From the NCBI GenBank assembly GCA_902590355.1, contig CACIWI010000004.1, forward strand, positions 1 to 59,845: a DNA stretch of 59,845 nucleotides, written 5' to 3'. This stretch comes from an uncultured Prochlorococcus sp. (GTDB lineage Bacteria > Cyanobacteriota > Cyanobacteriia > PCC-6307 > Cyanobiaceae). The notes under the pieces are model-generated. The model did not search any database and was not told where the DNA came from. It was given only the letters and a program-made list of their open reading frames with translations. Below are positions 18,739 to 28,607 of this stretch, one piece after another (within the stretch, counting starts at the first letter, position 1; every line of letters begins with the position of its first letter). The translations under genes and the position numbers were made by a program.

Positions 18739-19919
18739 TTACCAAGTGCATTAATTTTTTCATTATTTAATTTTACTATGGATTCTGTTATTACTTTAAT
18801 TCCAACAGCAATAGCTCTTTCATCTGGATCAAATTTAGAACTATGAAGAGGGGCACATCCATTTGAGCTAGAAACGCCAAGCCTAAACATAGCTCCTGGA
18901 ATTTCTTTTAAAAATTCAGCGAAATCCTCAGCTCCTAATGATGGTTTTTGTAATTCGATAACATTTTCTTGACCCAAAACCTTAATTCCCGAATCTCTGA
19001 GAACTCTATTAATTTCAGGATTATTATTAACTGCCTGAGTGATTTCTCTAAATTTTACTTTTGCTTCAGCTCCGCAACTATTAGCTATAGAAGTGATATT
19101 TTCAGTAAGCCAATTACCAATATTAGTAAATACTTTACGATTAGTGCATCTAACAGTACCAATTAAATTAACCTTTTCTGCGAGAACATTGAATGCATTG
19201 CCACCATTTATTTTCCCAAAAGTTATTACTACTGGATCTAGAGGGTCTAACTTCCTTGTTATTGATTCTTGAATTCCCGAGATAACTTTTGAGGCCGCCC
19301 AAATAGCATCAACTCCTTCATGAGGTCGAGCACCATGGCCTGATTTTCCTTTAATCTCAACATTAAGTTCTCCAGCAGCTGCAGTTAAACTTCCCTCTTT
19401 AATGCCAATAGTCCCTACAGATAAATCGGGGTAGACATGAACTCCCAATATATGGGTTAAACCATTAGTTGCACCATCCTTAATCATCCATCTAGCTCCA
19501 CTCGCAATTTCTTCAGCAGGCTGAAAAATTATCCGAGTCCCAAAATTTAGTTTTAAATCCTTAATAATTTTTGCGACACCCAATCCAATCGAGATATGCA
19601 AATCGTGACCACAGGCATGCATAACACCATCTACTTTTGAAGAAAAACTTAATTTAGTTTCCTCAAATATTGGCAAAGCATCCATATCCACTCTTAAACC
19701 TATAATACCTTTATTTAATGGCCCAAAATCAGCTATAACTCCAGTCCTACCTATAGATTCTCTAACATTCCAACCAATATCTTTTAAAAAACCACTGATC
19801 AAGATCGCTGTTTGATTTTCAAGTCCACTTAATTCCGGATGTTCATGGATATATCTTCTTAAGTTAATTAGTTCATCATTAAACGAATCAATTTTTTTAT
19901 GTAACTGATCTCTATTCAT
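18735..19919 (-). CDS. M20D family amidohydrolase (IAA-amino acid hydrolase/aminoacylase-like)
   Basis: This 394-residue metallohydrolase belongs to peptidase family M20D, which removes acyl or amino-acid groups from amide-linked substrates in the cytosol. Motifs are RRYIHEHPELSGLE at the N-terminus, MHACGHDLHISIGLG (metal-binding Cys/His typical of M20D), FQPAEEIASGARWMI, GVHVYPDLSVG and the dimer-domain histidine region GKSGHGARPHEGVDAI. SLGAEDFAEFLKEIPGAMFRLG closes the site. The gene overlaps the downstream small membrane-protein gene by 4 bases and lies 3 bases after the TPR gene, forming a tight operon with ruvB. The true substrate is unknown; peptide or N-acyl amino acid recycling is plausible. 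Confidence 0.88.
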   Translation of the reverse strand: MNRDQLHKKIDSFNDELINLRRYIHEHPELSGLENQTAILISGFLKDIGWNVRESIGRTGVIADFGPLNKGIIGLRVDMDALPIFEETKLSFSSKVDGVMHACGHDLHISIGLGVAKIIKDLKLNFGTRIIFQPAEEIASGARWMIKDGATNGLTHILGVHVYPDLSVGTIGIKEGSLTAAAGELNVEIKGKSGHGARPHEGVDAIWAASKVISGIQESITRKLDPLDPVVITFGKINGGNAFNVLAEKVNLIGTVRCTNRKVFTNIGNWLTENITSIANSCGAEAKVKFREITQAVNNNPEINRVLRDSGIKVLGQENVIELQKPSLGAEDFAEFLKEIPGAMFRLGVSSSNGCAPLHSSKFDPDERAIAVGIKVITESIVKLNNEKINALGK

Positions 19920-19922
19920 TAC

Positions 19923-20711
19923 TTATTTTAAATCGATAAAGTTCATTAGATCTTTAATTGGTTGAGGAGGCCATCTTCTTATTTTTTTTAACCATTCTTC
20001 ATCACTATATCTAGGATCTAATTCAGTTACCGCTATCCAATTACTCTCTGCTTTACCATTTTCACCATTAGACCAGCTCAAAGCTGTTAAAGCTGCCCTA
20101 GCATCTGCAAAAGTTGGATAACGTCTAATTAACTTTATTAATTCTTTTTCAGCTTCATCAATATTTCCCAACTGGAAATCTGCTAACGCCAAACTTGATC
20201 TAGCCATGGCAAATCCTGGATTATATAAAGCAGCTTTTGAGAATAAATCTCTTGCTTTATCCCAATGAGATGTAGATCCTTCAACGTTAGCTAAATTATA
20301 TAATGCAGAGAAATTTTTACTATCTAGGGAAATAACGAACATATAATCCTTTTTTGCTTGCGACCATAAACCCAATGCTTCCTCAGCTATCCCCCTGTTA
20401 ATGTAAGGATCTATTTCATTAGGATTTAAACTTATTGCCTTATTTTGGTCATCTATTGATCCCCTAACATCTCCTAAAACAAGTCTTACATTTCCTCTAT
20501 TGCTAAAACCTGCAGCATCATCAGGATAAGAATAAAGATATTGATTCCATTGTTGTAAAGCGAGATTAAATTTTCCGCCTGAACTAAGATCTAACGCATT
20601 TTTAAACAAATCCTCTCTCAAAGGTAATGAAAAGCTTGGTGCAATATTAAAAATATTGAAAAATATAAAAATTAATAAAAAACAAATCTTAACTTTTTTA
20701 AAAGTTATCAT
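19923..20711 (-). CDS. TPR repeat protein, exported or lipid-side anchored
   Basis: The protein (262 residues from the ATG at 20711) begins with a basic N-terminus and a long hydrophobic stretch ([14 protein letters not shown]) followed by APSFSLP, a probable signal peptide. It is then built mainly of tetratricopeptide repeats: [56 protein letters not shown] and related units. It probably acts as a protein-binding scaffold outside the cytoplasm or at the thylakoid lumen side. An alternative ATG at 20723 adds four residues. Either start lies inside the end of ruvB (14-26-base overlap), so translation is probably coupled. The downstream peptidase gene begins 3 bases later. Partner unknown. Confidence 0.8.
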   Translation of the reverse strand: MITFKKVKICFLLIFIFFNIFNIAPSFSLPLREDLFKNALDLSSGGKFNLALQQWNQYLYSYPDDAAGFSNRGNVRLVLGDVRGSIDDQNKAISLNPNEIDPYINRGIAEEALGLWSQAKKDYMFVISLDSKNFSALYNLANVEGSTSHWDKARDLFSKAALYNPGFAMARSSLALADFQLGNIDEAEKELIKLIRRYPTFADARAALTALSWSNGENGKAESNWIAVTELDPRYSDEEWLKKIRRWPPQPIKDLMNFIDLK

Positions 20712-21756
20712 CTTTTGAATCAATGTACTTTTTTCCTAAAGCAGTAAGCAATCTTCCTCGAGGAGTTCTCGTGAGAAAACCAATTTTAATGAGATATGGC
20801 TCAACCACAAATTCTAACATTGAAGAATCATCGCCCAACCCAGATGCAATTGAATCAAGGCCAGTTGGAATATTATTATTTTGGTTAAGAAAAGATAAAT
20901 AGTGTCTATCTAAAGAATCCAATCCTTTTTCGTCTATTTGGTAAGAATTTAAAGCTTTTTTTATTAAATTCACTGAGATAGTATTAGTTTTCAAAACAAC
21001 TTGAGCATAATCTCTAACTCGTCTTAATAATCTTAAAGCAATTCTTGGAGTCCCTCGAGATATCTTTGCCAAATCATAAGATGCTTCATCTTCTAAATTG
21101 AGGTTTATTAATCGGGAGAAATTAACAATAATTTGTTTTAATTCATCACATGTATAGAATTCAATTTTCTGAGATATCCCAAATCTGTCTCTTAAAGGTG
21201 CACTTATTGAGGCTAATTTAGTTGTCGCGCCAATCAGAGTAAACCTAGGAAGATTAATTGTTCTGCAACGGGCTCCTCTATTAGCTCCCATAGTTAAGTC
21301 AAGTCGAAAATCCTCCATTGCAGAATATAACAACTCTTCAGTTAACCTATTTAAGCGATGTATCTCATCGATAAATAAAACTTCACCTTCTTTTAATCCA
21401 AGAAGTAAACCTACAATATCTCTTGGTCTTTCAATTGCTGGTGCAGTTGCAATCCTACATTTTGTATTCAATTCGTGGGCTATCAAAAAAGCAAGAGTAG
21501 TCTTACCTAAACCAGGTTGTCCATACAAAAGGGTATGCTCCAAAGGTTCTTTTCTCAAAATTGAAGCATCTATAGCTATTCTTAAAGAAGATTTAAGTTG
21601 TTCTTGGCCAATAAATTCTTTTAAATTAAGAGGCCGGGCTAAGTTCAAATTATTATTCCTCTTTTCTTCTGGAATGTTTTTTGAATCAACTAGCCTAAGT
21701 TCTTTTTTACGAAAAGAAAAGTCATTATCGCCTATATTGGAAGAAATTATTGCCAT
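20698..21756 (-). CDS. ruvB: Holliday junction branch migration helicase RuvB
   Basis: RuvB is the AAA+ motor that, with RuvA, drives branch migration of Holliday junctions during recombinational repair. The 352-residue protein has [18 protein letters not shown], Walker [14 protein letters not shown], Walker [12 protein letters not shown], sensor 1 [20 protein letters not shown] and the C-terminal winged-helix domain with [11 protein letters not shown]. An N-terminal extension of about 30 residues precedes the core, as in other cyanobacteria. Its 3' end overlaps the TPR gene. ruvA and ruvC are not in the window. It diverges from smpB with 52 bases between starts. Confidence 0.96.
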   Translation of the reverse strand: MAIISSNIGDNDFSFRKKELRLVDSKNIPEEKRNNNLNLARPLNLKEFIGQEQLKSSLRIAIDASILRKEPLEHTLLYGQPGLGKTTLAFLIAHELNTKCRIATAPAIERPRDIVGLLLGLKEGEVLFIDEIHRLNRLTEELLYSAMEDFRLDLTMGANRGARCRTINLPRFTLIGATTKLASISAPLRDRFGISQKIEFYTCDELKQIIVNFSRLINLNLEDEASYDLAKISRGTPRIALRLLRRVRDYAQVVLKTNTISVNLIKKALNSYQIDEKGLDSLDRHYLSFLNQNNNIPTGLDSIASGLGDDSSMLEFVVEPYLIKIGFLTRTPRGRLLTALGKKYIDSKDDNF

Positions 21757-21808
21757 AATGAAAGGTTAATTGCAATTGTTCTGAGTAGAAAGATTTTTTA
21801 TAACTAAA

Positions 21809-22303
21809 ATGGCAAAAAATTCAAACAAAGTAAAAAAAAATACTAAAAAAGCAAATAATTTTAAACTTCTAGCTGATAATAGATATGCAAAATTTCAATA
21901 TGCAATATCTGAAACAATCGAAGCTGGAATTGAGCTTTTAGGGACTGAAGTAAAGTCCATTAGAAACGGAAAAGCAAATTTAAGAGACGGATACTGTTCA
22001 TTCAGAGATGGTGAGATCTTATTATTAAATGTTCACATTTCACCACATAAAAATGTGGGGTCTTTCTTTAATCATGATCCACTAAGAAATAGAAAGTTGC
22101 TATTACATAAAAAAGAAATAATAAAAATGAAATCTAATACTGAAAAAAAAGGAATGACTATTGTTCCTTTATCTCTTTATTTAAAAGGCTCATGGATAAA
22201 ACTAACTATTGGAGTTGGTAAAGGGAAAAAATTACATGACAAACGACAAGATGAAAAACAAAAAAGCATAAAAAAAGAAATCAACTCTGCATTAAAAAGA
22301 TAA
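21809..22303 (+). CDS. smpB: SsrA (tmRNA)-binding protein SmpB
   Basis: SmpB delivers tmRNA to stalled ribosomes for trans-translation. The 164-residue protein has a lysine/asparagine-rich N-terminal extension, then the OB-fold core with [41 protein letters not shown] and [15 protein letters not shown]. The family's basic C-terminal tail ([20 protein letters not shown]) folds into the ribosome's mRNA channel. Length is normal. The tmRNA gene itself is not in this window. It diverges from ruvB and converges on a small unknown gene. Confidence 0.95.
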   Translation: MAKNSNKVKKNTKKANNFKLLADNRYAKFQYAISETIEAGIELLGTEVKSIRNGKANLRDGYCSFRDGEILLLNVHISPHKNVGSFFNHDPLRNRKLLLHKKEIIKMKSNTEKKGMTIVPLSLYLKGSWIKLTIGVGKGKKLHDKRQDEKQKSIKKEINSALKR

Positions 22304-22329
22304 AAGATTAGGCAGAATTATTGAAAATA

Positions 22330-22575
22330 TCAATCTAAACTTACAGAACTTGGAGGTGGTGAAGGATCTGGATCTGCAATTAACATATGCTGCAATACAG
22401 TTTCTGGCCTCTCACTATCTCTCCAGCGAATTTTGTACGCAGGCATTTTTGTACCTCTACTTGTAGTTTGCTCTACTGGTTCAATAACCCATCCTCTTCT
22501 TGATCGGCCTTGAGGATTTCTTTTTACTACTGCATCCGCGTGTTTGAAACGGAAACCAACACGTTCACCACTCAT
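22330..22575 (-). CDS. Small basic conserved hypothetical protein
   Basis: This 81-residue protein is not one I can assign to a function. The first 60 residues are basic and beta-rich in appearance (GERVGFRFKHADAVVKRN; RSRRGWVIEPVEQ; AYKIRWRDSERPETVLQHML), which would suit a small SH3-like or RNA-contacting barrel. The C-terminal 15 residues are a proline- and acid-rich tail (DPDPSPPPSSVSLD). Codon choice includes several CGC/CGG-type arginines, unusual for the local A+T bias. It sits between convergent smpB and upstream lysS, 56 bases from the lysS stop, and probably is conserved in marine picocyanobacteria. Confidence 0.65.
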   Translation of the reverse strand: MSGERVGFRFKHADAVVKRNPQGRSRRGWVIEPVEQTTSRGTKMPAYKIRWRDSERPETVLQHMLIADPDPSPPPSSVSLD

Positions 22576-22631
22576 TTAAAAAATTTCGTATTGGATCAAT
22601 TTAACTATTTTACTTCATTCGAGGGTAATTT

Positions 22632-24143
22632 TTAACTTTTTTTGGAAGTTATTTCTGGTTTTAACAATGGGAAAGGGATTACATCTCTAATCGATGCGCT
22701 ATTAGTAATTAACATAATTAGCCTATCAATGCCTATACCTAATCCTCCTGTAGGCGGCATGCCAATCTCTAAAGCATTTAAAAAATCTTCATCTATACAG
22801 TGAGCCTCAAGATCTCCTTCATCTCTAAGAGATTGCTGTAATTGCATTCTTTCTCTTTGATCTACTGGATCTATCAACTCACTAAATGCATTTGCCAGTT
22901 CTCGACCAACAATGAATAATTCAAATCTCTGAACTATTTCTTTATTATCATGATGAGGCCTAGCTAAGGGAGAAATTTCAACAGGATAATCAATAACAAA
23001 AGTTGGTTCTATAAGTTTTGATTCTACTTTTTGTTCGAAGACCTCATTTAAAAGTCTTCCCATAGTATTTATTTTATTAGAACAATCAACATTAATATTT
23101 TTAACGGCTTGTTTTGCTGCTAGAAAGTCTCCACTGAAAGAATCAAAATCAATCCCTGTATATTTTTTGACAATAGCTTTCATGGATATTCTTGACCAAG
23201 GCTTAGAAAAATCAATTTCTTTATTTTGATAATTTATAATTAAAGACCCACATGCATCAGCTACGATGCCTTTAATCAATTCTTCAGTTAAATTCATCAT
23301 ATCTACATAATCAGAATAAGCTTCATAAATTTCAACTGAGGTAAATTCTGGATTATGCCTTGTACTTATCCCCTCATTACGGAAGATTCTTCCCAATTCA
23401 TATACTTTCTCAAAACCTCCAACAACCATTCTCTTTAAATGTAATTCTGTAGCTATTCTTAAATACAACGGAATATCTAATGTATTGTGATGAGTTATAA
23501 ATGGTCTTGCTTCAGCACCACCAGCTTCAGATTGAAGAATTGGAGTCTCAATCTCTAAAAAATTTCTATTTTCAAGCCATTTTCTTATAAAACTTATACA
23601 TTTTGCTCTGGTTTTAAATACATTTTTGGAGTGAGGATTTACTATTAAATCTAAATAACGTTGTCTATATCTTTTTTCAATATCAGTCAATCCATGCCAT
23701 TTATCTGGAAGAGGTTGTAATGATTTGGATAACATTTCCCATTTTTCTACTTTAATTGAAAGCTCGCCTTTATTTGTTTTTTTAATAGTTCCATAGACGC
23801 CTATCCAATCACCAACATCTACTATTTCCTTGAGATCTTCAAAAGAAAGTAATTTTTGTTTTTCTAAATTGAAATTAATAATCCTTTTATCTAGATAAAG
23901 CTGAATCTGACCTTCTTGATCGCTTATTGTGAAAAAGGCAATTTTGCCCATTACCCTTTTTGCAAGAACTCTACCAGCAATAGAAACACTGAAATCTTTC
24001 TCTTGACCATTTTCTAGATAATCAAATTTTTGAATAAGAAAATTGGTAGTATGTGATATCTTAAAGCTTTGGGCGTAGGAAACGAATCCTTTTTTAACGA
24101 GTGAATTAGCTTTTTGTAAGCGCGCTTCTTTTATTTCAGACAA
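22632..24143 (-). CDS. lysS: Lysine-tRNA ligase, class II
   Basis: LysRS charges tRNA-Lys. The 503-residue class II protein has an N-terminal OB-fold anticodon-binding domain (about residues 50-165, [22 protein letters not shown]). The catalytic core follows, with motif 1 ([14 protein letters not shown]), motif 2 ([23 protein letters not shown]) and motif 3 ([15 protein letters not shown]) near the C-terminus. Length is typical. It is transcribed in the same direction as the response regulator 50 bases upstream and the small basic protein downstream. Its 5' region lacks any visible T-box, as expected for a cyanobacterium. Confidence 0.96.
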   Translation of the reverse strand: MSEIKEARLQKANSLVKKGFVSYAQSFKISHTTNFLIQKFDYLENGQEKDFSVSIAGRVLAKRVMGKIAFFTISDQEGQIQLYLDKRIINFNLEKQKLLSFEDLKEIVDVGDWIGVYGTIKKTNKGELSIKVEKWEMLSKSLQPLPDKWHGLTDIEKRYRQRYLDLIVNPHSKNVFKTRAKCISFIRKWLENRNFLEIETPILQSEAGGAEARPFITHHNTLDIPLYLRIATELHLKRMVVGGFEKVYELGRIFRNEGISTRHNPEFTSVEIYEAYSDYVDMMNLTEELIKGIVADACGSLIINYQNKEIDFSKPWSRISMKAIVKKYTGIDFDSFSGDFLAAKQAVKNINVDCSNKINTMGRLLNEVFEQKVESKLIEPTFVIDYPVEISPLARPHHDNKEIVQRFELFIVGRELANAFSELIDPVDQRERMQLQQSLRDEGDLEAHCIDEDFLNALEIGMPPTGGLGIGIDRLIMLITNSASIRDVIPFPLLKPEITSKKS

Positions 24144-24193
24144 AATTTATTTAAATATATTTGTTTTATTTAATAAAATTATCAGACTATTGC

Positions 24194-24940
24194 TCAACTT
24201 GCCAAAGATGTTGCTGTTTCGCCAACTCTCTGAGATGCGTAACCGATCCCTCTAACCGTTAATATTAATTCTGGATTTCTTGGATCTGGTTCCAATTTAC
24301 CTCTTAGTCTGGCAACGTATACATCTACAACTCTTAAATCTGCAGCTCTACGAGGAGGATAACCCCATAGCTGTTCTAAAATTTCTGCTCTAGGGACGAC
24401 CTTACCAGGCTCATCGAACAATAATTCTAGGAGGCTAAATTCAGTATAAGTTAAACTAATTCTATCCCCCGCTCTAGAAACTTGCCTTCGATTAGTATCA
24501 ACAACTAAACTTCCAAATTTCATAACTCCTTTACCTGAAGGAACTTCTTTAGTTTCAGTAACCGATACAGTTGGACCCATTCTTCTCAAAATAGTGGCTA
24601 TTCTAGCCTCTAATTCTTTTGGACTAAATGGTTTAGATAAGTAATCATCAGCTCCTAAGTCCAAACCTGCAACTCTCTCTGAAATAGCTTCTAGAGCTGT
24701 TAAGAATATTATTGGTACAACTGATTCAGCTCTAATTCTTCTACAAACAGCAAATCCATCCATTTTTGGAAGCATAACATCAAGAACTATCAAATCTGGC
24801 GAATCCCTGTGAAAAGACTCAAGAGCTTCTTCACCGTTAGTGGCTGAAAAAACTTGATAGCCAGCTAGTTGAAGCCTAGTAACTAATACCTTCAAAACTG
24901 CTGGTTCATCATCAACAACTAAAATTCTTGCTTTTGACAT
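24194..24940 (-). CDS. OmpR/PhoB-family response regulator (RpaB-like)
   Basis: This 248-residue two-component regulator has a receiver domain (residues 5-120) with acidic pair D10/D11, phosphoacceptor Asp54 in LIVLDVMLPKMDG, Thr81 and Lys103 in DDYLSKPFSPKELEARI. A winged-helix output domain follows (about 140-240; SLTYTEFSLLELLF, RVVDVYVARLRGKLEP, ILTVRGIGY). The receiver is closest by eye to the RpaB/Ycf27 group, which controls high-light and photosystem genes in cyanobacteria, but it differs enough that I do not assign rpaB. No cognate histidine kinase is nearby. It lies between lysS and the mre genes on the same strand, with a 179-base upstream gap where I see no clear operator. Confidence 0.9.
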   Translation of the reverse strand: MSKARILVVDDEPAVLKVLVTRLQLAGYQVFSATNGEEALESFHRDSPDLIVLDVMLPKMDGFAVCRRIRAESVVPIIFLTALEAISERVAGLDLGADDYLSKPFSPKELEARIATILRRMGPTVSVTETKEVPSGKGVMKFGSLVVDTNRRQVSRAGDRISLTYTEFSLLELLFDEPGKVVPRAEILEQLWGYPPRRAADLRVVDVYVARLRGKLEPDPRNPELILTVRGIGYASQRVGETATSLAS

Positions 24941-25119
24941 AGTTAAAAAAGATTTCTCGATATTTCAAAGCAAAGAACTATTGCATTGAATATTTATTCT
25001 AACAATTAAAAATATAACATTACGAACCCTCATAGAGATATTCCATAGGTTTAAAAAAATTTTAAATAATTTGAAGATATCAATTTTTTAAAGCACTTTT
25101 TACTTCTTGACGAAATTGA

Positions 25120-25638
25120 TTACCACAATTTTCTTCTTGAAAATTTAAACATCCTTAGAAGTTGGGAGCAAATAAAGGGAGCTAACAAACCTGTCAAAAA
25201 AACTTCAGCTAAGATATTTTTTACACCGGGAAAAAACATTAAAAAATTACCATCTGAAAAATTTCTAACCAAAATTTGTGCAAGATAAAGCGTACCACAC
25301 AAAAAACTTCCAAAAGAACAAATTAAACCATACCTAAAATGTCCGACCAAAATATCACTATGAGATTTAATTCTCCCAAAGAAAAATCCACAAAAAATTA
25401 GGCCTGGAATTTGAGTAAAACTGTCATTTAAAGTTAGAGAATCTAAAATGAGACCTAAAAACAAACCAAATACTAATCCATTAATTGATCCATTAATTAT
25501 TGCCCAAGGCAATAACCAAAATAACGGCCAATAAGGCTGAACACCTAAAAATCCAAGCCAACTAGGGTGCCACAAAAAAATAATTGGAATAAAAATAAAG
25601 CTTATAAAGGATAATTTTTTGGTAAAAAATTTATTCAT
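25120..25638 (-). CDS. mreD: Probable rod shape-determining protein MreD
   Basis: This membrane protein of 172 residues from the ATG at 25638 has five or six hydrophobic segments and follows mreC, the position and size expected for MreD, the membrane partner of the elongasome that guides peptidoglycan insertion. The segment NGLVFGLFLGLILDSL resembles the family's conserved G..D region. A TTG 30 bases upstream would extend it into mreC, but the ATG lies 8 bases after the mreC stop and fits better. Sequence conservation of MreD is low, so the name depends mainly on gene order. Confidence 0.78.
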   Translation of the reverse strand: MNKFFTKKLSFISFIFIPIIFLWHPSWLGFLGVQPYWPLFWLLPWAIINGSINGLVFGLFLGLILDSLTLNDSFTQIPGLIFCGFFFGRIKSHSDILVGHFRYGLICSFGSFLCGTLYLAQILVRNFSDGNFLMFFPGVKNILAEVFLTGLLAPFICSQLLRMFKFSRRKLW

Positions 25639-25646
25639 TAGAAATT

Positions 25647-26387
25647 TTATTTCAAAATTTGCACCCAATCAATTAAGTGAGGTTTTGCCAAAAGTAAAAT
25701 TTTTGCCGTTTTTTTTGATTGTGATGTCTCATTTATAGATTGGACAATCCCAACGGGGATATTTGGAGGTAATAAAGAACTAGCAGGAGAAGATGATACA
25801 AAATCTCCGACTTTTATATCAGCATCTTTTGAATAAAGTATTAGGCTAGGATAATCATCTCCCAAACCGACCAGTAATCCATTCATTTGAATTCTGTCCA
25901 CCCAAACGCCTAATTTACTTTCTGGAGAAGTTATTAAAGTTACTGACGCAGTAAATAAAGAAGTATTGTTTACTCTTCCTAATAATCCTCCTGGGCCAGT
26001 GACAGCACTACCAATTTTCACTCCATCTTTTGAACCTTTGTTTAAAATTATTTGTCTCCACCAACCTCCTGTTTTTCTCGAAATAACTGCAGCTGAAATA
26101 TTATCATTGTTGGATGATTTTTGAAGAGATAAGATTTCACGTAATCTTATATTATCCTTGTTCAGAAGATTTGATTTTATTAAAGATTCTTGATTGATGC
26201 TCTTTAGAATAACTTCTTTTTGAAATTGACCAGGCCAAAAAGGCTTTGAAATAAAATAGTAAAAATCCTTATAAATAGATCCCTTTGAAACCCTTACAAA
26301 GACTAAAAATAAAAAAATTCCTAAAAATATCGAAATTTTCTTTTTATGCCACCAACGACTAGAAGAAATTCGTCGGATAGTTAACAT
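25647..26387 (-). CDS. mreC: Rod shape-determining protein MreC
   Basis: MreC is the bitopic periplasmic scaffold that links MreB filaments to the cell-wall synthases. The 246-residue protein has a basic cytoplasmic start (MLTIRRISSSRWWHKKK), one transmembrane helix (about residues 18-33), a short helical linker and the paired beta-barrel domain with AAVISRKTGGWWRQIILNKGSKDGVKIGSAV and LLGRVNNTSLFTASVTLIT. The gene begins 4 bases after mreB and precedes mreD, giving the classical mreBCD order. Length is near the lower end of the family. Confidence 0.93.
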   Translation of the reverse strand: MLTIRRISSSRWWHKKKISIFLGIFLFLVFVRVSKGSIYKDFYYFISKPFWPGQFQKEVILKSINQESLIKSNLLNKDNIRLREILSLQKSSNNDNISAAVISRKTGGWWRQIILNKGSKDGVKIGSAVTGPGGLLGRVNNTSLFTASVTLITSPESKLGVWVDRIQMNGLLVGLGDDYPSLILYSKDADIKVGDFVSSSPASSLLPPNIPVGIVQSINETSQSKKTAKILLLAKPHLIDWVQILK

Positions 26388-26391
26388 ACTA

Positions 26392-27444
26392 TTAGTCTCT
26401 TATCGCGTTCCTTATAAATTCTGGAGTATCAACAACTCTTTTAAGTTTTTTAAAATCATCAAGAACCTCCCCACATCCATTAACTACACAAAGCAGGGGA
26501 TTTTCTGCTATGTGAGTAAAAATTCCCGTTTCATCACTCAATAAATCATTAATGCCTCTAACTAAAGCTCCACCACCTGCAAGCATAATCCCTCTATCAA
26601 CAATATCTGCTGCAAGTTCAGGAGGAGTTCGCTCTAAAGTTCTTTTTACGGCTTCAACTATTTTGCTCAGTGTTTCAGCCATAGCTTCTCTAATTTCTCC
26701 TGAAGTTAAAGTGACTGACCTAGGAAGACCAGATAAAAGATGTAAACCTCTCACCTCTAAAGTAGTTTTATCAAATTCATCATCTGGGAAGGCAGAACCA
26801 ATCTTGATCTTAATATCTTCTGCAGTTCTCTCTCCAACAACTAAATTATGAACTTTTTTAAGGTATAAGGCAATTGATTCATTTATTTCGTCGCCAGCTA
26901 TTCGTACAGATTCACTTAATACAGTTCCACCCAAACTTAATACTGCAACCTCAGTAGTTCCACCACCAATATCAACAATCATAGTACCAATTGGCTCAGT
27001 TACTGGTAATGATGCACCTATTGCTGCTGCAACAGGTTCATCTATCAAGTGAACTTCTCTAGCTCCTGCTAATCCAGCTTCTCTTACTGCTCTTCGCTCG
27101 ACACTTGTAACTCCACTTGGAATACCAATAACTATTCTTGGAGCAACTATACCCTTGCCTTCGTTACATTTTTGAATAAATGTTTTAATCATTTGCTCCG
27201 CAGCATCAAAATCTGCAATAACACCATCTCTAAGCGGTCTTACGGCTCTAATATTGCCAGGCGTCCTTCCAAGCATCAACTTTGCTTCTTTACCAACAGC
27301 CAATGGAATCCCTTCCTCTAAATCCATAGCTACTACAGAAGGCTCTTGTAGAACAACGCCCTTACCTGATACATGTATAAGGGTGTTGGCCGTCCCCAAA
27401 TCTATGCCAATATCTCTAGAAAATTTAAATCTGTTAAAAATCAC
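26392..27444 (-). CDS. mreB: Rod shape-determining protein MreB
   Basis: MreB is the bacterial actin homologue whose membrane-bound filaments orient cell-wall growth. The 350-residue protein shows the actin-fold phosphate and adenosine motifs: [19 protein letters not shown] near residue 12, [35 protein letters not shown] around residue 160 and [15 protein letters not shown] near 300. Length and all motifs are canonical. It heads mreBCD and diverges from ssb, with 133 bases between, which contain a 7-base inverted repeat (27492-27518). Retention of a complete mre set in a nearly spherical cell is known in picocyanobacteria. Confidence 0.97.
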   Translation of the reverse strand: MIFNRFKFSRDIGIDLGTANTLIHVSGKGVVLQEPSVVAMDLEEGIPLAVGKEAKLMLGRTPGNIRAVRPLRDGVIADFDAAEQMIKTFIQKCNEGKGIVAPRIVIGIPSGVTSVERRAVREAGLAGAREVHLIDEPVAAAIGASLPVTEPIGTMIVDIGGGTTEVAVLSLGGTVLSESVRIAGDEINESIALYLKKVHNLVVGERTAEDIKIKIGSAFPDDEFDKTTLEVRGLHLLSGLPRSVTLTSGEIREAMAETLSKIVEAVKRTLERTPPELAADIVDRGIMLAGGGALVRGINDLLSDETGIFTHIAENPLLCVVNGCGEVLDDFKKLKRVVDTPEFIRNAIRD

Positions 27445-27577
27445 AATAAAAATTCTTTTTTATAAATAATATATCTATTTTTTGTTAAGCTTTCATAATT
27501 ATTTTGTTTAGTTATGAATAGCACGCATAACTTTGAGCAGAACCTAAAAATATGAGTAGTATAAAAAGAAAAAAATT

Positions 27578-27949
27578 ATGGAAATTAACACTATTAACCT
27601 GGTTGGCAGAGCCGGTCGAGAACCTGATGTCAGATATTTTGAATCTGGAAGTATCGTAGCTAATTTCACACTTGCAGTGAACCGAAGAAGTAGAGATGAA
27701 GAGCCTGACTGGTTTAATTTAGAAATATGGGGGAAACAGGCACAAATAGCAGCAGATTACGTTAAGAAAGGATCTTTAATTGGAATCACAGGAAGTTTTA
27801 AAATTGATAGTTGGAAAGATAAAAATACTGGGGAAGATAGATACAAGCCGGTTGTTAGGGTAGACAGGTTAAACTTACTAAGTTCTCGAAAAGAGTCTGA
27901 TAATAACCAATATTCCAACAGCAATAACTCAAGTGAAATTCCTTTCTAA
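27578..27949 (+). CDS. ssb: Single-stranded DNA-binding protein
   Basis: SSB coats single-stranded DNA during replication and repair. The 123-residue protein is an OB fold (residues 1-105; INTINLVGRAGREPDVRYFESGSIVANFTLAVNR; DWFNLEIWGKQAQIAADYVKKGSLIGITG) followed by a very short asparagine/serine linker. It ends in SSEIPF, the partner-binding tip that corresponds to DDDIPF elsewhere but with only one acidic residue. It is shorter than the usual 150-180 residues because of the reduced linker. Its stop codon overlaps the end of the convergent DedA gene by 4 bases. Confidence 0.93.
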   Translation: MEINTINLVGRAGREPDVRYFESGSIVANFTLAVNRRSRDEEPDWFNLEIWGKQAQIAADYVKKGSLIGITGSFKIDSWKDKNTGEDRYKPVVRVDRLNLLSSRKESDNNQYSNSNNSSEIPF

Positions 27950-28605
27950 CCTCTATTCTTTTTCAAAAATCTAATAAGCATTCTTATAAAAAAATATAAG
28001 AAAATTAAAATTAAAATTGGCTTCACAACATATTTTATTTGATCTAAGTAAGTTTCAATGATTGAATAATTTTCGCCAAATAAATAACCCGCATAAGTTA
28101 GCAGTGCTACCCATATCAAGCTCCCAAATGTTGTCCAAATCAAAAATTTTCTTAATGGCATAAGTTCTATGCCAGCGGGAACTGAAATTAAAGTTCTTAT
28201 ACCTGGTACTAATCGGCCCCAAAAAACTAAAGAGACCCCGTACTTATCAAACCACCTTTTACTTTTAATTAAATCATTAGAAGAAATACCCAAATATTTT
28301 CCTTTTTTATCCAGAAAATTTGAAAGTCTTTTTTCATTTACTAATCTTCCTAAATAATACCAAGGCAATGATCCTAAAATAGTTCCAAGTAATCCCCAAA
28401 AAACTAAGATATAAAAATTTAATTTTTGTTGATAAACGAAAAACCCTCCCAAGGGCATAATAATTTCCGAGGGTATTGGGGGTATTAAATTTTCTAAAAA
28501 CATAGCCAAACAAATAGTTAGGTATGCAATTATTGAATTCTTTTCGACAGCCAAACCAATGTAGTCTGGGATTGAAGTAAGAAAATTTACAAAAATTAGA
28601 CTCAA
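27946..28605 (-). CDS. DedA family (SNARE-associated/VTT domain) membrane protein
   Basis: The 219-residue inner-membrane protein belongs to the DedA/VTT family, members of which flip undecaprenyl phosphate or phospholipids and maintain proton motive force. Visible marks are FLENLIPPIPSEIIMPLGGF (family EN..PP.PSE..., re-entrant loop), WGLLGTILGSLPWYYLGR and VFWGRLVPGIRTLISVPAG (the conserved basic residues of the second re-entrant loop). The tail is strongly basic. It lies 2 bases after ahcY on the same strand. Exact substrate unknown. Confidence 0.9.
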   Translation of the reverse strand: MSLIFVNFLTSIPDYIGLAVEKNSIIAYLTICLAMFLENLIPPIPSEIIMPLGGFFVYQQKLNFYILVFWGLLGTILGSLPWYYLGRLVNEKRLSNFLDKKGKYLGISSNDLIKSKRWFDKYGVSLVFWGRLVPGIRTLISVPAGIELMPLRKFLIWTTFGSLIWVALLTYAGYLFGENYSIIETYLDQIKYVVKPILILIFLYFFIRMLIRFLKKNRG

Positions 28606-28607
28606 AC

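Noticed and set aside
24941..25119. Small RNA gene in the 179-base gap before the response regulator
   Set aside because: A+T-rich sequence with no stable hairpin and no resemblance to known cyanobacterial Yfr RNAs.
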